DNA of 64,000 bases, taken from NCBI RefSeq assembly GCF_022807995.1, contig NZ_CP094351.1:4185001-4249000 (forward strand). Reading direction: 5' to 3'. A model generated the notes under the pieces. That model was given only the letters and a program-made list of their open reading frames with translations, did no database searches and was not told where the DNA came from. Numbering within the stretch: the first letter of the stretch is position 1; the number at the start of each line of letters is the position of its first letter. The position numbers and the translations under genes were made by a program. This DNA is from Pseudomonas orientalis. GTDB lineage: Bacteria > Pseudomonadota > Gammaproteobacteria > Pseudomonadales > Pseudomonadaceae. Of the stretch, positions 17,218-25,951 are shown in pieces.

Positions 17218-17893
17218 GTTGGCGCCTTTGCTGGCCTCTGCGCTGATCCTCGGCCTGCTCGGCGGCGGCCATTGCCTGGGCATGTGCGGCGGGTTGATGG
17301 GGGCGCTGACCCTGGCGATTCCCAGGGAACAGCGCAGCCGCCGTTTTCGCCTGCTGCTGGCGTACAACCTGGGGCGCATCCTCAGTTATGCCGTGGCGGG
17401 GTTGCTCATCGGCCTGGCCGGCTGGGCCGTGGCCAACAGCCCGGCGGCGATGTTCATGCGGGTGCTCGCCGGGCTGCTGCTGATCAGCATGGGCCTGTAC
17501 CTGGGCGGCTGGTGGAGCGGCCTGACCCGTATCGAAAGCCTGGGTCGCGGCCTGTGGCGGCATATCCAGCCGATTGCCAGCCGGTTGCTGCCGGTCTCCA
17601 GCCTGCCCCGCGCCTTACTGCTGGGCGCGCTGTGGGGCTGGTTGCCGTGCGGCTTGGTCTACAGCACCCTGCTATGGGCCGCGAGCCAGGGCAATGCGCT
17701 GGACAGCGCGCTGCTGATGCTGGCGTTCGGCCTGGGCACATGGCCGGTACTGCTGGCGACCGGGCTGGCCGCCGAGCGTGTCACCGCGTTGTTGCGCAAG
17801 CGCAGCGTGCGCATGGCCGGTGGCTTGCTGGTCATTGTCTTCGGGATCTGGACCCTCCCCGGGCCGCACCAGCACTGGCTGATGGGGCATTGA
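17210..17893 (+). CDS. TauE/SafE (UreH-like) membrane protein of the cbb3 assembly operon
   Basis: 227 residues, six or so membrane helices. The N-terminus has GGGHCLGMCGGLMGA, a Cys-x3-Cys in the first helix, and a repeated small-residue motif later (LWGWLPCGLVYS), the hallmark of the UreH-like branch of TauE/SafE proteins. Related domains in other bacteria are fused to copper ATPases. Eight-base overlap with ccoS ties it to the assembly operon. A role in copper handling is inference from context and cysteines, not shown. Confidence 0.85.
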   Translation: MLELAPLLASALILGLLGGGHCLGMCGGLMGALTLAIPREQRSRRFRLLLAYNLGRILSYAVAGLLIGLAGWAVANSPAAMFMRVLAGLLLISMGLYLGGWWSGLTRIESLGRGLWRHIQPIASRLLPVSSLPRALLLGALWGWLPCGLVYSTLLWAASQGNALDSALLMLAFGLGTWPVLLATGLAAERVTALLRKRSVRMAGGLLVIVFGIWTLPGPHQHWLMGH

Positions 17894-17922
17894 CCGGCCC
17901 TGTGGCATAGCGCCGCTCCCCG

Positions 17923-17936
17923 TTGATGCAAATCAA
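17923..17936 (+). promoter_or_regulatory. Perfect Anr box of hemN
   Basis: TTGATGCAAATCAA fits TTGATNNNNATCAA exactly. Its centre is 67 bases before the hemN start. Anaerobic activation of hemN by Anr is known in P. aeruginosa. Confidence 0.88.
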
Positions 17937-17996
17937 CATGCCCTCCCCACCCTGCCCCTAGACTCGGCCCACCAGCCAAACCCGGGGACCGCCCGC

Positions 17997-19379
17997 ATGC
18001 TCGACGCCATTCGTTGGGACACCGATCTGATTCACCGCTACGACCTGGCGGGGCCGCGCTACACGTCCTACCCCACCGCCGTACAATTCGACAGCCAGGT
18101 CGGCACCTTCGACCTGCTCCATGCACTGCGCGACAGCCGCAAAGCCAGTCGGCCGTTGTCGCTGTATGTGCACGTGCCGTTCTGCGCGAACATCTGCTAC
18201 TACTGCGCCTGCAACAAGGTGATCACCAAGGACCGTGGCCGCGCCCAGGCCTACTTGCAGCGGCTGATGCAGGAGATCCAGCAGGTGGCCTGCCACCTCG
18301 ACCCGAAACAGCCGGTGGAGCAACTGCATCTGGGCGGCGGCACGCCGACCTTTCTCAGTCACGACGAATTGCGCCAGGTGATGACACACTTGCGTCAGCA
18401 CTTCCATTTGCTCGACGACGATTCGGGCGACTACGGCATCGAGATCGACCCTCGCGAAGCCGACTGGGCGACCATGGGCCTGCTGCGCGAACTGGGCTTC
18501 AACCGCGTCAGCATCGGCCTGCAGGACCTTGACCCCGAGGTGCAACGGGCGGTCAATCGCCTGCAAAGCCTGGAAGAAACCCGTGCAGTGATCGAAGCGG
18601 CGCGCACCCTGCAATTTCGCTCGATCAATATCGACCTGATCTACGGCCTGCCCAAGCAGTCGCCGCTGAATTTTGCGCGCACGGTGGAGGAAGTCATCCG
18701 TCTGCAACCCGACCGCCTGTCGGTATTCAACTACGCACACCTGCCGGAGCGCTTCATGCCCCAACGGCGGATCAACACCGATGATCTGCCCTCACCGGCA
18801 GAAAAACTGTTGATGCTGCAAACCACCATCGAACAGCTGACCCAGGCCGGCTACCGCTATATCGGCATGGACCACTTCGCCCTGCCGGACGACGAACTGG
18901 CCATCGCCCAGGAAGAAGGCACCCTGCAGCGCAACTTCCAGGGCTATACCACCCACGGGCACTGCGATCTGATTGGATTGGGCGTATCGGCGATCAGCCA
19001 GATCGGCGACCTGTACTGCCAGAACAGCAGCGATCTCAACGGCTACCAGAATGCCTTGGCGGGCGCGCAACTGGCGACCAGCCGTGGTTTGATCTGCACC
19101 ACGGATGACCGCTTGCGACGGGATGTGATCCAGCAGTTGATCTGCAATTTCAGCCTGGGATTCCAGGGCATCGAACAGGCGTACAACATCGACTTTCGCG
19201 GCTATTTTGCCGAGCTGTGGCCGCAGCTGGAAACGATGGCCGGCGACGGCCTGATCGAGTTGGACGCCCAGGGCATCCGCGTACTGCCGGCAGGGCGCTT
19301 GCTGGTGCGTTCGGTGTGCATGGTGTTCGATGCCTACCTCGAGCACCAGAACCGGCAGCGTTTCTCGCGGGTGATCTGA
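17997..19379 (+). CDS. hemN: Oxygen-independent coproporphyrinogen III dehydrogenase
   Basis: 460 residues, radical SAM enzyme. The cluster motif CANICYYCACNK (Cys-x3-Cys-x2-Cys) sits near residue 63, followed by the GGGTPTFL SAM-binding glycine motif and the C-terminal HemN domain. It decarboxylates two propionates of coproporphyrinogen III to give protoporphyrinogen IX without oxygen, so haem can still be made for cbb3 oxidase at low oxygen. The start at 17997 follows a GGGGA element. The Anr box upstream and the neighbouring anr gene fit. Confidence 0.97.
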   Translation: MLDAIRWDTDLIHRYDLAGPRYTSYPTAVQFDSQVGTFDLLHALRDSRKASRPLSLYVHVPFCANICYYCACNKVITKDRGRAQAYLQRLMQEIQQVACHLDPKQPVEQLHLGGGTPTFLSHDELRQVMTHLRQHFHLLDDDSGDYGIEIDPREADWATMGLLRELGFNRVSIGLQDLDPEVQRAVNRLQSLEETRAVIEAARTLQFRSINIDLIYGLPKQSPLNFARTVEEVIRLQPDRLSVFNYAHLPERFMPQRRINTDDLPSPAEKLLMLQTTIEQLTQAGYRYIGMDHFALPDDELAIAQEEGTLQRNFQGYTTHGHCDLIGLGVSAISQIGDLYCQNSSDLNGYQNALAGAQLATSRGLICTTDDRLRRDVIQQLICNFSLGFQGIEQAYNIDFRGYFAELWPQLETMAGDGLIELDAQGIRVLPAGRLLVRSVCMVFDAYLEHQNRQRFSRVI

Positions 19380-19385
19380 AACTAC

Positions 19386-19880
19386 CTACGCCATCGCCAG
19401 GGAGGCGGCCTTCATTGCGTCGTCGCCGCTGAGCCCCTTCATGGTCTTGCTCAACGAGCCCTGCGCCGTGACGAGGCTCGCGTTCAGCGCGGCCAGTGCA
19501 CTCTGCAGGTTATTGACCTTGACCCTGGCCTGCTCCGGCGAAAGGGATTTATCGGCCATGACAGCAGCCAGTTCGGCCTGCTTTTCTGCAATCTGTTTCT
19601 TGATCTCGCGGATCATCTTCAAGACTTCCTGAACATCGTTGGGCAGGCCGCTCTCCTCGATATCACTGTTGGATTTCTTGGTGTCACTGATCGCCAGCAG
19701 GGCCGCGCCGGAAAACGTCACTTTCACGCCTTCCTCCGGCTTGGTGCTGAGGGGCGCCGACGTGGCATCCTTGAGTTCCTTGGCATCCGCAGCCGATTTG
19801 GCCTCCGCCACCAGATCTTTCGGCTCCGGCAAAGGCAGCGCGCTGAGGCTTGCCGAGGTATTGGCACCGATGGAAATCAT
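19386..19880 (-). CDS. Hypothetical protein with coiled-coil C-terminus
   Basis: 164 residues from the ATG at 19880, which has GGAG about 9 bases upstream; a longer start at 19934 lacks one. I do not recognise the family. No signal peptide or membrane helix. The first 80 residues are Ser/Ala/Lys/Glu-rich and look flexible; residues about 85-160 are strongly helical with heptad-like spacing (VQEVLKMIREIKKQIAEKQAEL, then AALNASLVTAQGSLSKTM). It lies convergent to hemN with 6 bases between stops and divergent from anr. PAO1 has an unnamed gene at this position, from memory. Confidence 0.7.
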   Translation of the reverse strand: MISIGANTSASLSALPLPEPKDLVAEAKSAADAKELKDATSAPLSTKPEEGVKVTFSGAALLAISDTKKSNSDIEESGLPNDVQEVLKMIREIKKQIAEKQAELAAVMADKSLSPEQARVKVNNLQSALAALNASLVTAQGSLSKTMKGLSGDDAMKAASLAMA

Positions 19881-20036
19881 GGGTCTGGCTCCGTATTCAA
19901 AGAGGATCGTTACTTTGTATCGGCCATGACACACGAACCTTTATACCCCTGAGGCTTTTTTGTACACGCTGGCCTCAGCTACCCCCAGTGCGTTACCCTT
20001 ACGTCTTATGTGTGTTTTCCCACAAGGATTTAAGAA

Positions 20037-20771
20037 ATGTCCGAGCCAGTCAAACTGCGCGCTCACAGCCAGGCTCATTGCAAGGATTGCAGCCTGGCCC
20101 CCCTCTGCCTGCCACTTTCGCTGAATCTGGAAGACATGGATGCGCTGGACGACATCGTTAAACGCGGCCGCCCGCTAAAGAAAGGCGAGTTTCTGTTTCG
20201 CCAGGGCGACAAGTTCGATTCCGTCTATGCAGTACGTTCGGGCGCGCTGAAGACGTTCAGCCTCAGCGACGGCGGCGAAGAGCAAATCACCGGCTTCCAC
20301 TTGCCCAGTGAACTGGTGGGGTTGTCGGGCATGGACACCGAGATGCACCCCGTGTCGGCCCAGGCCCTGGAGACGACATCGGTGTGCGAAATTCCTTTCG
20401 AGCGCCTCGATGAGCTGGCCCTGCAACTGCCGCAGCTGCGCCGTCAGTTGATGCGGGTCATGAGCCGCGAGATTCGTGACGATCAACAGATGATGCTGCT
20501 GCTGTCGAAGAAAACCGCCGACGAGCGCATCGCAACGTTCCTGGTCAACCTGTCGGCGCGCTTTCGCGCCCGTGGGTTTTCGGCCAACCAGTTCCGCCTG
20601 AGCATGTCGCGCAATGAAATCGGCAATTACCTGGGCCTTGCGGTGGAGACCGTGTCCCGGGTATTTACCCGCTTCCAGCAGAACGCGTTGATTGCCGCCG
20701 AGGGCAAGGAAGTGCATATCCTCGACCCCATCCAGCTGTGCGCGCTGGCCGGTGGTTCCCTGGAAGTGTGA
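20037..20771 (+). CDS. anr: Oxygen-sensing transcriptional regulator Anr (FNR family)
   Basis: 244 residues. N-terminal cysteines Cys15, Cys18 and Cys24 plus the central Cys117 are the four ligands of the oxygen-labile [4Fe-4S] cluster, in the spacing of FNR. A cyclic-nucleotide-binding-like fold (about 30-150) and dimer helix follow, then a helix-turn-helix whose recognition segment LAVETVSRVFTRF has the Glu and Ser-Arg that read TTGAT. At low oxygen Anr dimerises and activates promoters such as those at 4472, 8129, 12300 and 17923 in this window. AAGGA lies before the ATG. Confidence 0.98.
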   Translation: MSEPVKLRAHSQAHCKDCSLAPLCLPLSLNLEDMDALDDIVKRGRPLKKGEFLFRQGDKFDSVYAVRSGALKTFSLSDGGEEQITGFHLPSELVGLSGMDTEMHPVSAQALETTSVCEIPFERLDELALQLPQLRRQLMRVMSREIRDDQQMMLLLSKKTADERIATFLVNLSARFRARGFSANQFRLSMSRNEIGNYLGLAVETVSRVFTRFQQNALIAAEGKEVHILDPIQLCALAGGSLEV

Positions 20772-20849
20772 TCCGGCGGCTGCGGCCGAGCGAATCCGCA
20801 AGGCCGCAGGTATACTTCGGGTCCGTTTTCCGCCCAGGACTCTTCGACG

Positions 20850-21398
20850 ATGACTTTCGATTCGTTCGACATCAAATCCCTGATTCGCCCCGTCATCGAC
20901 TTCCCCAAGCCTGGGGTGATCTTTCGTGACATCACGCCCTTGTTCCAATCGCCCCGCGCCCTGCGCCTGGTCGCCGACAGCTTTGCCCAGCGTTATGTCG
21001 AAGCCGACTTCAGCCATATCGGCGCGATGGATGCCCGTGGCTTCCTGATCGGCTCGATCGTGGCGTACCAGCTCAACAAGCCACTGATCCTGTTTCGCAA
21101 GCAAGGTAAATTGCCGGCTGACGTGCTGGCTGAGGCCTACCAGACCGAATATGGCGAAGCGCTCCTCGAGGTTCACGCCGACAGCCTTTGCGAAGGCGAC
21201 TCGGTGCTGATGTTCGATGACTTGATCGCCACCGGCGGCACCCTGATTGCTGCGGCGAACCTGGTACGGCGCATGGGCGCGCAGATCTTTGAAGCGGCGG
21301 CGATTATTGATTTGCCGGAGCTGGGTGGGTCGCAGCGGTTGGAAGATATGGGGATTCCCACGTTCTGCCTGACGCAATTCGGGTTGACCGAACGGTAG
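20850..21398 (+). CDS. apt: Adenine phosphoribosyltransferase
   Basis: 182 residues, the usual length. It salvages adenine with PRPP to give AMP. The PRPP-binding motif VLMFDDLIATGGTL and the MDARGFL segment of type I phosphoribosyltransferases are present. A GC hairpin (20779-20810) lies between anr and apt but has no T-tract. REP sequences follow. Confidence 0.96.
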   Translation: MTFDSFDIKSLIRPVIDFPKPGVIFRDITPLFQSPRALRLVADSFAQRYVEADFSHIGAMDARGFLIGSIVAYQLNKPLILFRKQGKLPADVLAEAYQTEYGEALLEVHADSLCEGDSVLMFDDLIATGGTLIAAANLVRRMGAQIFEAAAIIDLPELGGSQRLEDMGIPTFCLTQFGLTER

Positions 21399-21417
21399 TC
21401 TTTGTCAGGACTGGCCC

Positions 21418-21565
21418 CATCGGGGCCAAGCTCCCTCCCACATTCGACCGAGTTCCAAGTTTGGAATGTGGTCAAAATGTGGGAGGGGGCTTGCCCCCGA
21501 TAGCGGAGTGCCAGGCAACAAATTCGCGGCTGATCCACCGCGATCGGGGGCAAGCCCCCTCCCAC
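21418..21565. repeat. Cluster of three GGGGGCTTGCCCCC-type REP sequences
   Basis: A degenerate reverse copy at 21418-21443, a full forward copy at 21478-21503 and a full reverse copy at 21540-21565. The outer two could each pair with the middle one. It lies between the convergent apt and recR genes. Confidence 0.9.
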
Positions 21566-21583
21566 ATTGTTTTGTAGTGGCTG

Positions 21584-22186
21584 TTAGAGGGCGATCGGCT
21601 TGCGGCCGGCGAACGAGTGCGCCAACGTGCCGCCGTCGACCAATTCAAGCTCGCCACCCAGGGGTACGCCGTGGGCGATGCGCGAAGTGATCAAACCCTT
21701 GTTGATCAGCAATTGGGCGATGTAATGCGCCGTCGCTTCGCCTTCAACCGTAGGATTGGTCGCCAGGATCACCTCGGTAAACGTGCCCTGCTCTTCAATC
21801 CGCGCCACCAGTTGCGGGATGCCGATGGCTTCCGGCCCCAGGCCATCCAACGGCGACAGATGGCCCTTGAGCACGAAGTAACGCCCGCGATAACCGGTTT
21901 GTTCCACGGCGTACACGTCCATTGGCCCCTCCACCACGCATAGCAGGGTATCGTCGCGCCGTGGGTCGGCGCATTGCGGGCAGAGTTCTTCTTCGGTCAG
22001 CGTGCGGCACTGGCGGCAGTGGCCGACGCCGTCCATGGCCTGGCTCAGGGCCTGGGCCAGGCGGGTGCCACCACTGCGATCACGCTCCAGCAGTTGCAGC
22101 GCCATACGCTGGGCAGTTTTCTGGCCGACGCCCGGCAAGGTACGCAAGGCGTCGATCAGTTGGCGAATCAGGGGGCTGAAGCTCAT
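21584..22186 (-). CDS. recR: Recombination mediator RecR
   Basis: 200 residues. N-terminal helix-hairpin-helix (LRTLPGVGQKTAQRMALQLL), four-cysteine zinc module (CRQC...CPQC), Toprim domain (VVEGPMDVYAVE) and C-terminal Walker B-like region. With RecF and RecO it loads RecA at single-strand gaps. The start at 22186 (MSFSPLIRQL) gives the usual family length; a TTG six codons upstream is unlikely. It lies near ybaB-dnaX but is separated from them by the oxidoreductase gene. Confidence 0.97.
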   Translation of the reverse strand: MSFSPLIRQLIDALRTLPGVGQKTAQRMALQLLERDRSGGTRLAQALSQAMDGVGHCRQCRTLTEEELCPQCADPRRDDTLLCVVEGPMDVYAVEQTGYRGRYFVLKGHLSPLDGLGPEAIGIPQLVARIEEQGTFTEVILATNPTVEGEATAHYIAQLLINKGLITSRIAHGVPLGGELELVDGGTLAHSFAGRKPIAL

Positions 22187-22252
22187 GGGCGAAGGGTCCG
22201 ACAAAACAACGAGACGCGGTTTATACCCGCGCCCCGGATTAGCGTCAAATGC

Positions 22253-23287
22253 TCAATCCTGTGCGACGCGCACGACCAACTTGCCGAAGTTGCGCCCCTC
22301 GAGCAAGCCGATAAAGGCTTCGGGCGCCTGCTCCAGGCCGTCGACCACGTCTTCGCGGAACTTGATCTTGCCCTCACGGACCCACGGCGCCATGGCGCTG
22401 AGGAACTCCGGCTGGCGATCACCGTAGTCGTCAAACACGATAAAGCCCTGGATGCGCACGCGCTTGGTCAGCAAGGTGCGCTGCAGCGCCGGCAGACGAT
22501 CCGGGCCGGTTGGCGCTTCATGGGCGTTATACCCGGCGATCAGCCCGCACAGGGGCACCCGCGCCTTGGGGTTGAACAATGGCATCACGGCATCGAATAC
22601 CTTGCCGCCGACGTTCTCGAAATAAATGTCCACGCCATTGAAGCAGGCCTGGGCCAGCTCATCGGCAAAATTTTCGCTCTTGTGGTCGATACAGGCATCG
22701 AAACCCAGCTCATCGACCACGTAGCGGCACTTGTCCGCACCGCCGGCAATGCCCACCACACGCAAGCCCTTAAGCTTGGCCACCTGACCCACCACCGAGC
22801 CCACCGCACCGGAGGCAGCCGCCACGACCAGGGTTTCACCGGCCTTGGGCTGACCGATGTCCATCAGACCCATGTAGGCGGTCATGCCCGGCATGCCCAG
22901 CACCCCCAGGGCCATCGACGGGCTGGCCAGGCCGTTGGGCACCGGCATCAGGTTGCGGCCATCGGAGATACTGTGGCTTTGCCAGCCGGTGGAGCCCACG
23001 ACCAGGTCGCCCACCTCGAATTTCGGGTTACGCGATTGCTCGACACGGCTGACCGCGCCACCGGTCATCACGTCGTCGATTTCCACGGGCGCTGCGTACG
23101 ATGGCGCGTCGCTCATGCGTCCGCGCATGTAGGGGTCGAGGGACAGGTAGAGTGTCTTGAGCAGTACCTGGCCGTCCGCCAGTTCTGGCAGGTTCACACG
23201 TTCGAGGCGAAAATTTTCCGGGGTCGGCGCGCCTTGAGGGCGTGAGACCAGGACGATGCGTTGGTTCAGTGTCGGTTCTTGAGGCAT
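22253..23287 (-). CDS. NADP-dependent oxidoreductase, MDR/CurA-like family
   Basis: 344 residues. It resembles zinc-free medium-chain reductases of the prostaglandin reductase/CurA type: an N-terminal GroES-like domain with the LDPYMRGRM motif and a Rossmann domain with AASGAVGSVVGQVAKLKG. Such enzymes reduce alpha,beta double bonds of enones or aldehydes with NADPH. AAGGAG lies 7 bases before the ATG. It sits between recR and ybaB on the same strand; the ybaB terminator lies upstream, so it is transcribed separately. Confidence 0.9.
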   Translation of the reverse strand: MPQEPTLNQRIVLVSRPQGAPTPENFRLERVNLPELADGQVLLKTLYLSLDPYMRGRMSDAPSYAAPVEIDDVMTGGAVSRVEQSRNPKFEVGDLVVGSTGWQSHSISDGRNLMPVPNGLASPSMALGVLGMPGMTAYMGLMDIGQPKAGETLVVAAASGAVGSVVGQVAKLKGLRVVGIAGGADKCRYVVDELGFDACIDHKSENFADELAQACFNGVDIYFENVGGKVFDAVMPLFNPKARVPLCGLIAGYNAHEAPTGPDRLPALQRTLLTKRVRIQGFIVFDDYGDRQPEFLSAMAPWVREGKIKFREDVVDGLEQAPEAFIGLLEGRNFGKLVVRVAQD

Positions 23288-23367
23288 CAGGGACTCCTTG
23301 GCGATGCATGCGTATAGGGTGCAGACCCTGCTTGCTGTGCCAGGGTTCAGATCTTATGGGCACAAAC

Positions 23368-23395
23368 AAAAATGCCAGGCACGAGGCCTGGCATT
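23368..23395 (-). terminator. Intrinsic terminator of the dnaX-ybaB operon
   Basis: On the minus strand AATGCCAGGC and GCCTGGCATT pair around a CTCGT loop and run into TTTTTG. Confidence 0.88.
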
Positions 23396-23418
23396 GGAGT
23401 GCAACTGAAGCCTGCCGA

Positions 23419-23757
23419 TCAGAACGGCAGCTTCATGCCCGGCGGCAGCTGCATGCCGGCGGTCATACCGCCCATTTTTTCCTGGCTGCTGGCTTCGATC
23501 TTGCGCACTGCGTCGTTGACGGCAGCGGCGAACAGGTCTTCCAGCACTTCACGGTCGTCATCGCTGACGCCCTCGAGCAGACTTGGGTCGATGCTGACGC
23601 GCTTGATGTCGTGACGACCGGTCATCACCACGCTGACCATATCGCCACCGGCTTTACCGGTGACTTCGGCGTTGGCCAGTTCTTCCTGCATCTTGGCCAT
23701 TTTTTCCTGCATCTGCTGCGCCTGCTTCATCAGGCCGGCCATGCCACCTTTCATCAT
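23419..23757 (-). CDS. ybaB: YbaB/EbfC family nucleoid-associated protein
   Basis: 112 residues, the usual size. Starts MMKGGMAGLMKQAQQMQEKM, an N-terminal helix, and ends in the Gly/Met/Pro tail MGGMTAGMQLPPGM typical of pseudomonad members. It forms dimers that bind DNA. GAGGTG is 6 bases before the ATG at 23757. It follows dnaX by 42 bases, the conserved order. Confidence 0.95.
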   Translation of the reverse strand: MMKGGMAGLMKQAQQMQEKMAKMQEELANAEVTGKAGGDMVSVVMTGRHDIKRVSIDPSLLEGVSDDDREVLEDLFAAAVNDAVRKIEASSQEKMGGMTAGMQLPPGMKLPF

Positions 23758-23799
23758 GGGAATCACCTCAAAAGTACGTGGATCAAAAAGTCGCCCGGT

Positions 23800-25854
23800 T
23801 CATGACGCCTGGGGCGCCGGGGCTTCGACAGGTTCAATAGTATCGTGACGGACGACCGCACCGAACTGTTGCATCATTTGCTGGATCAGCGGATCAGCCT
23901 GGATCGACGCCTCGGCGTCGCGCTGGCGGTTCAGGCGGCGACGCGTCGCAGCCTGGGCCGGGGTTTCCTGCTCGGGCTTGATCAGCTCGATGGCGATCGT
24001 CAGCGTGCGCCCATGGTACTGGTTGAGCGCATCGTTGAGCCGGCGTTGCTGGGTGGCGTTGAACAAGGCGCTGTGGGCCGGGTCCAGGTGCAGCAGCCAG
24101 TGGTCGCCGTCGATGGCAATCAATGTGCAGTTGGCGGCGATACTGCCGGTCATGCCGGAGATCGGCAATTTCGGAAACAATTCCAGCCATTGCAGGGCCA
24201 GGCCGGTGGCCGGGGCTGCGGCGGGCTCCACTTCCGGCTCGGGGGCGGGCTCGGCGGTGTGTTCGCTGGCGAGTTCGTCCAGGTAGCTGTAGGCCGAATC
24301 CATGTCCGGCTCGATGTAGTCTTCGTCCAGCGGCGGTTCGTCGTCGAGGTCGATGCCGGGCGTGGCTGCCTCAACCTGGGCGACAGTCGGCTCCGGCACA
24401 GGCGCGGACACCCACTCCGGCGCATCCGGCACCACGCTGTCCGGGGTCGGCGCGGGCATTGGCGTCAGTTCGGGCTGCTCGCCGGTGGTGTCCAGTACCG
24501 GCTCCACGGCGGGCTGTTGCTCGGGCTCGACAGGCGCTTCAACTGGGTCATTCCACGGCAGATCGACCGGGGCGGCCTTCGGCTCAGGCGCCGCCTCGAC
24601 AATCGCGTCAGGCTCGGCCACCGGAGCGGCAACCACCGGCTCGGCAACCGCCGCGGGCGCAACCTCCACTGGCGCAACCACCGCCGCACCAGCCACGGGT
24701 TTGGCGGAATCAGCTGTGGCCTGGCTGATCCCCACTGGCTTTAGCGGCTGTCTCGGCGCATCTGCCGAGTCGGCGGGCCGGAAGGCGAGCATGCGCAGCA
24801 GGACCATCTCGAAGCCCCCGCGCGGGTCCGGCGCCAGGGGCAGGTCGCGACGGCCGATCAGGCCCATCTGGTAATAGAACTGCACGTCTTCGGCCGGCAA
24901 CGCCTGGGCCAGCGCCAACACGCGGTCGCGGTCGCCATGGCCGTTGTCGACCGCCTCAGGCAATGCCTGGGCGATGGCGACGCGGTGCAGCACATTGAGG
25001 ATTTCCGAGAGCACACCATTCCAGTCCGGACCTTGCTCCGACAAATGGCGCACGGCTTCGAGCAACGCCTTGGCGTCGCCCTCGATCAGCGCGTGCAGCA
25101 CGTCGAACACCTGGCCGTGGTCCAGCGTGCCAAGCATGGCGCGGACATCGGCGGCCAGCACCTTGCCTTCACCAAAGGCGATGGCCTGGTCGGTGAGGCT
25201 CATGGCATCACGCATCGAGCCATCGGCAGCGCGGCCCAGCAGCCACAGGGCGTCGTCTTCGAACGGTACGTTCTCGACGCCCAGCACGTGGGTCAGATGC
25301 TCGACCACCCGCTCGGGGGTCATGTTTTTCAGGGAAAATTGCAGGCATCGCGACAAAATCGTCGCAGGAAGTTTCTGCGGATCGGTGGTGGCCAGGATGA
25401 ATTTGACGTAGGGCGGCGGCTCTTCCAGGGTTTTCAACAGCGCGTTGAAGGAATGACTGGACAGCATGTGCACTTCGTCGATCAGGTAGACCTTGAAGCG
25501 GCCACGGCTCGGTGCGTACTGCACGTTGTCGAGCAACTCGCGGGTGTCCTCGACCTTGGTGCGGCTCGCGGCGTCAATCTCGATCAAGTCGACGAAACGC
25601 CCTTCGTCGATCTCGCGGCACACCGAACAGGTGCCGCACGGTGTCGAGGTGATACCGGTTTCACAATTCAGGCATTTGGCGATGATGCGCGCAATGGTGG
25701 TCTTGCCCACGCCGCGGGTACCGGTGAACAAGTAGGCGTGGTGCAGCCGCTGACTGTCCAAGGCATTGATCAGAGCCTTGAGCACATGGGTCTGGCCGAC
25801 CATTTCGCGGAACGAGCGCGGACGCCATTTACGTGCAAGAACCTGATAACTCAT
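23800..25854 (-). CDS. dnaX: DNA polymerase III subunit tau/gamma
   Basis: 684 residues. AAA+ clamp-loader domain with Walker A GTRGVGKTT (45-53), zinc module CLNCETG...CGTCSVC (61-79) and DEVHMLS. Residues about 370-560 are a long Pro/Ala/Glu/Val-rich linker, and the C-terminal about 120 residues form the tau domain that contacts the polymerase and helicase. I use the ATG at 25854 (MSYQVLARKW) as in relatives. In E. coli a slippery A AAA AAG produces gamma; I saw no such heptamer here, so gamma may be made otherwise or not at all. Confidence 0.97.
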   Translation of the reverse strand: MSYQVLARKWRPRSFREMVGQTHVLKALINALDSQRLHHAYLFTGTRGVGKTTIARIIAKCLNCETGITSTPCGTCSVCREIDEGRFVDLIEIDAASRTKVEDTRELLDNVQYAPSRGRFKVYLIDEVHMLSSHSFNALLKTLEEPPPYVKFILATTDPQKLPATILSRCLQFSLKNMTPERVVEHLTHVLGVENVPFEDDALWLLGRAADGSMRDAMSLTDQAIAFGEGKVLAADVRAMLGTLDHGQVFDVLHALIEGDAKALLEAVRHLSEQGPDWNGVLSEILNVLHRVAIAQALPEAVDNGHGDRDRVLALAQALPAEDVQFYYQMGLIGRRDLPLAPDPRGGFEMVLLRMLAFRPADSADAPRQPLKPVGISQATADSAKPVAGAAVVAPVEVAPAAVAEPVVAAPVAEPDAIVEAAPEPKAAPVDLPWNDPVEAPVEPEQQPAVEPVLDTTGEQPELTPMPAPTPDSVVPDAPEWVSAPVPEPTVAQVEAATPGIDLDDEPPLDEDYIEPDMDSAYSYLDELASEHTAEPAPEPEVEPAAAPATGLALQWLELFPKLPISGMTGSIAANCTLIAIDGDHWLLHLDPAHSALFNATQQRRLNDALNQYHGRTLTIAIELIKPEQETPAQAATRRRLNRQRDAEASIQADPLIQQMMQQFGAVVRHDTIEPVEAPAPQAS

Positions 25855-25951
25855 CGAAAACCGTCGCAACTGGGAAGCGGGAGGCGGTAATGCTAGCGGA
25901 GCAAGGGGGAAATTGCATCCGGCACGCTCGTCTTATCTGACTAAGCGCTCC

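Noticed and set aside
20779..20810. Terminator between anr and apt
   Set aside because: The stem CTGCGGCC/GGCCGCAG is good, but no T-tract follows on either strand.
21418..21565. CRISPR-like array of repeated palindromes
   Set aside because: Copies are inverted, unevenly spaced and match the REP family found elsewhere in the window; no cas genes.
23800..25854. Programmed frameshift site for DnaX gamma
   Set aside because: No A AAA AAG-type heptamer noticed. The nearest A-rich run (CTG AAA AAC) lies in the wrong frame register and in the ATPase domain.
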